A stretch of DNA of 64,000 bases from Xylanibacter oryzae DSM 17970 (GTDB lineage: Bacteria; Bacteroidota; Bacteroidia; Bacteroidales; Bacteroidaceae), in assembly GCF_000585355.1 (NCBI RefSeq), contig NZ_KK073873.1, forward strand, positions 1,903,703 through 1,967,702, given 5' to 3'. This document shows, piece after piece, positions 62,627 to 64,000 of this stretch (position 1 is the stretch's first letter; every line of letters starts with the position of its first letter). Made by a program: the position numbers and the translations under genes. Under the pieces are notes generated by a model. That model ran no database searches, was not told where the DNA came from, and worked only from the letters and a program-made list of their open reading frames with translations.

Positions 62627-64000
62627 TTAATTTGGTGTTATTAATGTAATAATAGCGTATCCATCACCTTCTCTGACCCCATTTGTTATAGTAGAATTAT
62701 AAGTTAAAGAGCTATTTACATAGCCAGCTCCACCACCGCCAGTGCCGGCATAGCATGTTGATGCTCCACCACCGTACCAACCGCCACCACCACCTGCGCC
62801 TTCCTCGTATACGCTGTAGCTTATGTAAGAATTTCCACCTAAACCAAATGTACCATTATTTCCAGCTCCATATGTCTGACTATTTGTTACCGCAGCTCCA
62901 CTTAGTCCTCCTGCTGTTTGTGTTCCACCATAACCGGTACAACCAAACGTTGGTACATCATAGCCAGCTCCACCATTTAATCCACCTCCACTTCCTGCAT
63001 TTCCTGAAATTAATTCATTACCACCACCACCACCGGCAACTATTAATATTTCAGATTTATAATTTTCATAATTATAGAGTTCTCCTCTATTTGTTAATGC
63101 AATATGAGTTGCACCTCCGCCAAATGCATGACCTGCACCACCACCATTGTATATTCGTGTTCTATAAGCTGTCGGATTAGAATATGCATCCCCAGAAAAC
63201 CATGAGTAATTACAATATGATTCGCCACCCTTGCCTACACAAATAAACAAATTAGATTTTTTTTCTTTTGTAATTTGGCAAACGGCATACCCTCCTAGAC
63301 CTCCATAACCTATAGATGTCATACTACCTTGTTTAGGTGTCGTTGTACCTTGTGCTCCCCATGCTTCAATCTTATAAATTCCTGCCAATGGAATGGTAAA
63401 ACTTTGCACACTACCTATATAGTTGAAATTTGCTATAAATTTATAGAATGCTCTAGTTGTTATTGCTATCAATGAATTACAAGTACCAGACGAAATGCTT
63501 TGTGTTATTGACCATGCATTATTATCTGTTGCTGCACTATTAAACGTTGTATTTGTTGCAGCTTTGGCAATATAATAGTATTTACTGTTATACAGAAGAG
63601 GTATATTCTCCGAGAAATTACTTGAGGCAGTAACTGTAGTTTTGTCGGAAGAATCACTATAAGTTGTAGAACTTCCTATTGTATATGTTCTGGTAGTAGG
63701 TATACTACTGGCTCCTAGGGTTATTATCGCCAGTCCCATCTTATGTGCCATATTAAAAGTGATACTGCTGGCAGTGCTGCTTATTGTCCCCATAGAAACC
63801 TGAAGATCATTTGGATTGAACTTATTTGCTGTATTCTGGTCTGATGTAACTGTCCAACCTGATATCACACTCGAAAAGAATGCATCAGAACTTGTTGCTG
63901 AAGGTGATACACTGGATGAAGTATAGCCTGACTGATAAGGATAATAAGCAAAGTATTTATACTGAGGAGAAAAAAGCAAACCGGTAGACAACACCCAACT
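62627..64000 (-). CDS. Array member F: long-type fimbrillin with class 2 glycine-rich domain, 5' truncated by window edge
   Basis: C-terminal 457 residues of a further array member; the frame is open to the window edge, and the ATG seen at 63994 is not its start, because the equivalent Leu-Ser-Thr-Gly in member A lies in mid-protein. It contains the second fimbrillin domain of the long type (LLFSPQYKYFAYYPY, TFNMAHKMGLAIITLG), almost identical to member A. The glycine-rich domain, however, is class 2 (GGGATHIALTNRG, ILIVAGGGGG, AGYVNSSLTYNSTITNGVREGDGYAIITL). It is thus an A-type front joined to a B/E-type back, the reciprocal of member C. Confidence 0.85.
   Translation of the reverse strand, partial: SWVLSTGLLFSPQYKYFAYYPYQSGYTSSSVSPSATSSDAFFSSVISGWTVTSDQNTANKFNPNDLQVSMGTISSTASSITFNMAHKMGLAIITLGASSIPTTRTYTIGSSTTYSDSSDKTTVTASSNFSENIPLLYNSKYYYIAKAATNTTFNSAATDNNAWSITQSISSGTCNSLIAITTRAFYKFIANFNYIGSVQSFTIPLAGIYKIEAWGAQGTTTPKQGSMTSIGYGGLGGYAVCQITKEKKSNLFICVGKGGESYCNYSWFSGDAYSNPTAYRTRIYNGGGAGHAFGGGATHIALTNRGELYNYENYKSEILIVAGGGGGNELISGNAGSGGGLNGGAGYDVPTFGCTGYGGTQTAGGLSGAAVTNSQTYGAGNNGTFGLGGNSYISYSVYEEGAGGGGGWYGGGASTCYAGTGGGGAGYVNSSLTYNSTITNGVREGDGYAIITLITPN
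63729..64000. repeat. 272-bp near-identical direct repeat, copy 2 (in member F)
   Basis: Partner of 53980-54251, same orientation, 9,749 bp away. The longest unbroken near-identity is at 63729-63928 with one difference. It could support homologous deletion or gene conversion of everything between. Confidence 0.9.

Noticed and set aside
52803..64000. CRISPR-like interpretation of the regularly spaced palindromes
   Set aside because: The repeats are about 1.6-1.9 kb apart and separated by full genes, so this is a gene array and not a repeat-spacer array.

Overview
The window looks like a chromosomal piece of a Prevotella-like member of the Bacteroidales. The evidence is the AT-rich sequence, the many promoters of Bacteroidetes type (TAnnTTTG, sometimes with TTG or TTTG about 20 bp upstream), the general lack of Shine-Dalgarno sites, and gene families typical of that order: FimA/Mfa-type fimbrillins, DUF3575, DUF3868 and DUF5119 proteins, PorQ, an alpha-2-macroglobulin and DUF1573. 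No phage, plasmid or insertion-sequence backbone was seen. Family names come from reading the translations; no database search was possible.

Layout. (1) 1-1.7 kb: the end of thyA, then folA, facing an Lrp/AsnC regulator across a strong hairpin. (2) 2.2-16.4 kb: a ten-gene co-directional operon for a surface fimbria-like structure: a DUF3575 protein fused to a coiled coil, a DUF5119 lipoprotein, four Mfa-like fimbrillin lipoproteins, a second DUF3575 protein, a DUF3868/OmpA-like protein, a predicted beta-barrel and a TPR protein, closed by a classic terminator. (3) 16.6-31 kb: a possible degenerate DNA-glycosylase relative, tRNA-Ser(GGA), a sulfur amino acid PLP enzyme behind a possible leader peptide, a polyprenyl synthase/unknown/TatD operon, porQ-cmk, a TonB-dependent-receptor-like barrel, a repeat-rich gap, an MFS exporter, an OPT transporter and an unusual hydrolase/HAD fusion. 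(4) 31-44.5 kb, minus strand: alpha-2-macroglobulin, DUF1573, meaB and ispH as one apparent operon, then a GH18-deacetylase-GT2 triple fusion and a histidine kinase.

(5) 44.5-51.6 kb: a second fimbrial locus of different make-up (DUF3575, DUF3868, two FimA-like subunits, an Mfa2-like anchor) read leftward, and an orphan fimbrial lipoprotein read rightward. A 45-bp alternating pyrimidine-purine tract lies between the leftward promoter and the likely start of its first gene. (6) 51.6-64 kb: a tyrosine recombinase and, behind it, a tandem array of at least six large lipoproteins that continues past the right edge. Each joins one or two fimbrillin-like domains to a C-terminal glycine-rich domain of the Gly_rich (PF12810-like) type. 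Every inter-gene spacer is exactly 64 bp and carries the same 25-nt palindrome 21 bp before each start codon. The members are mosaics: long and short N-terminal halves occur with two classes of glycine-rich domain in all four combinations.

The array is the most interesting part. The working reading is a repertoire of alternative fimbrial tip adhesins, beside a pilus operon, diversified by recombination between cassettes; whether the neighbouring recombinase acts on the array is not shown by the sequence.
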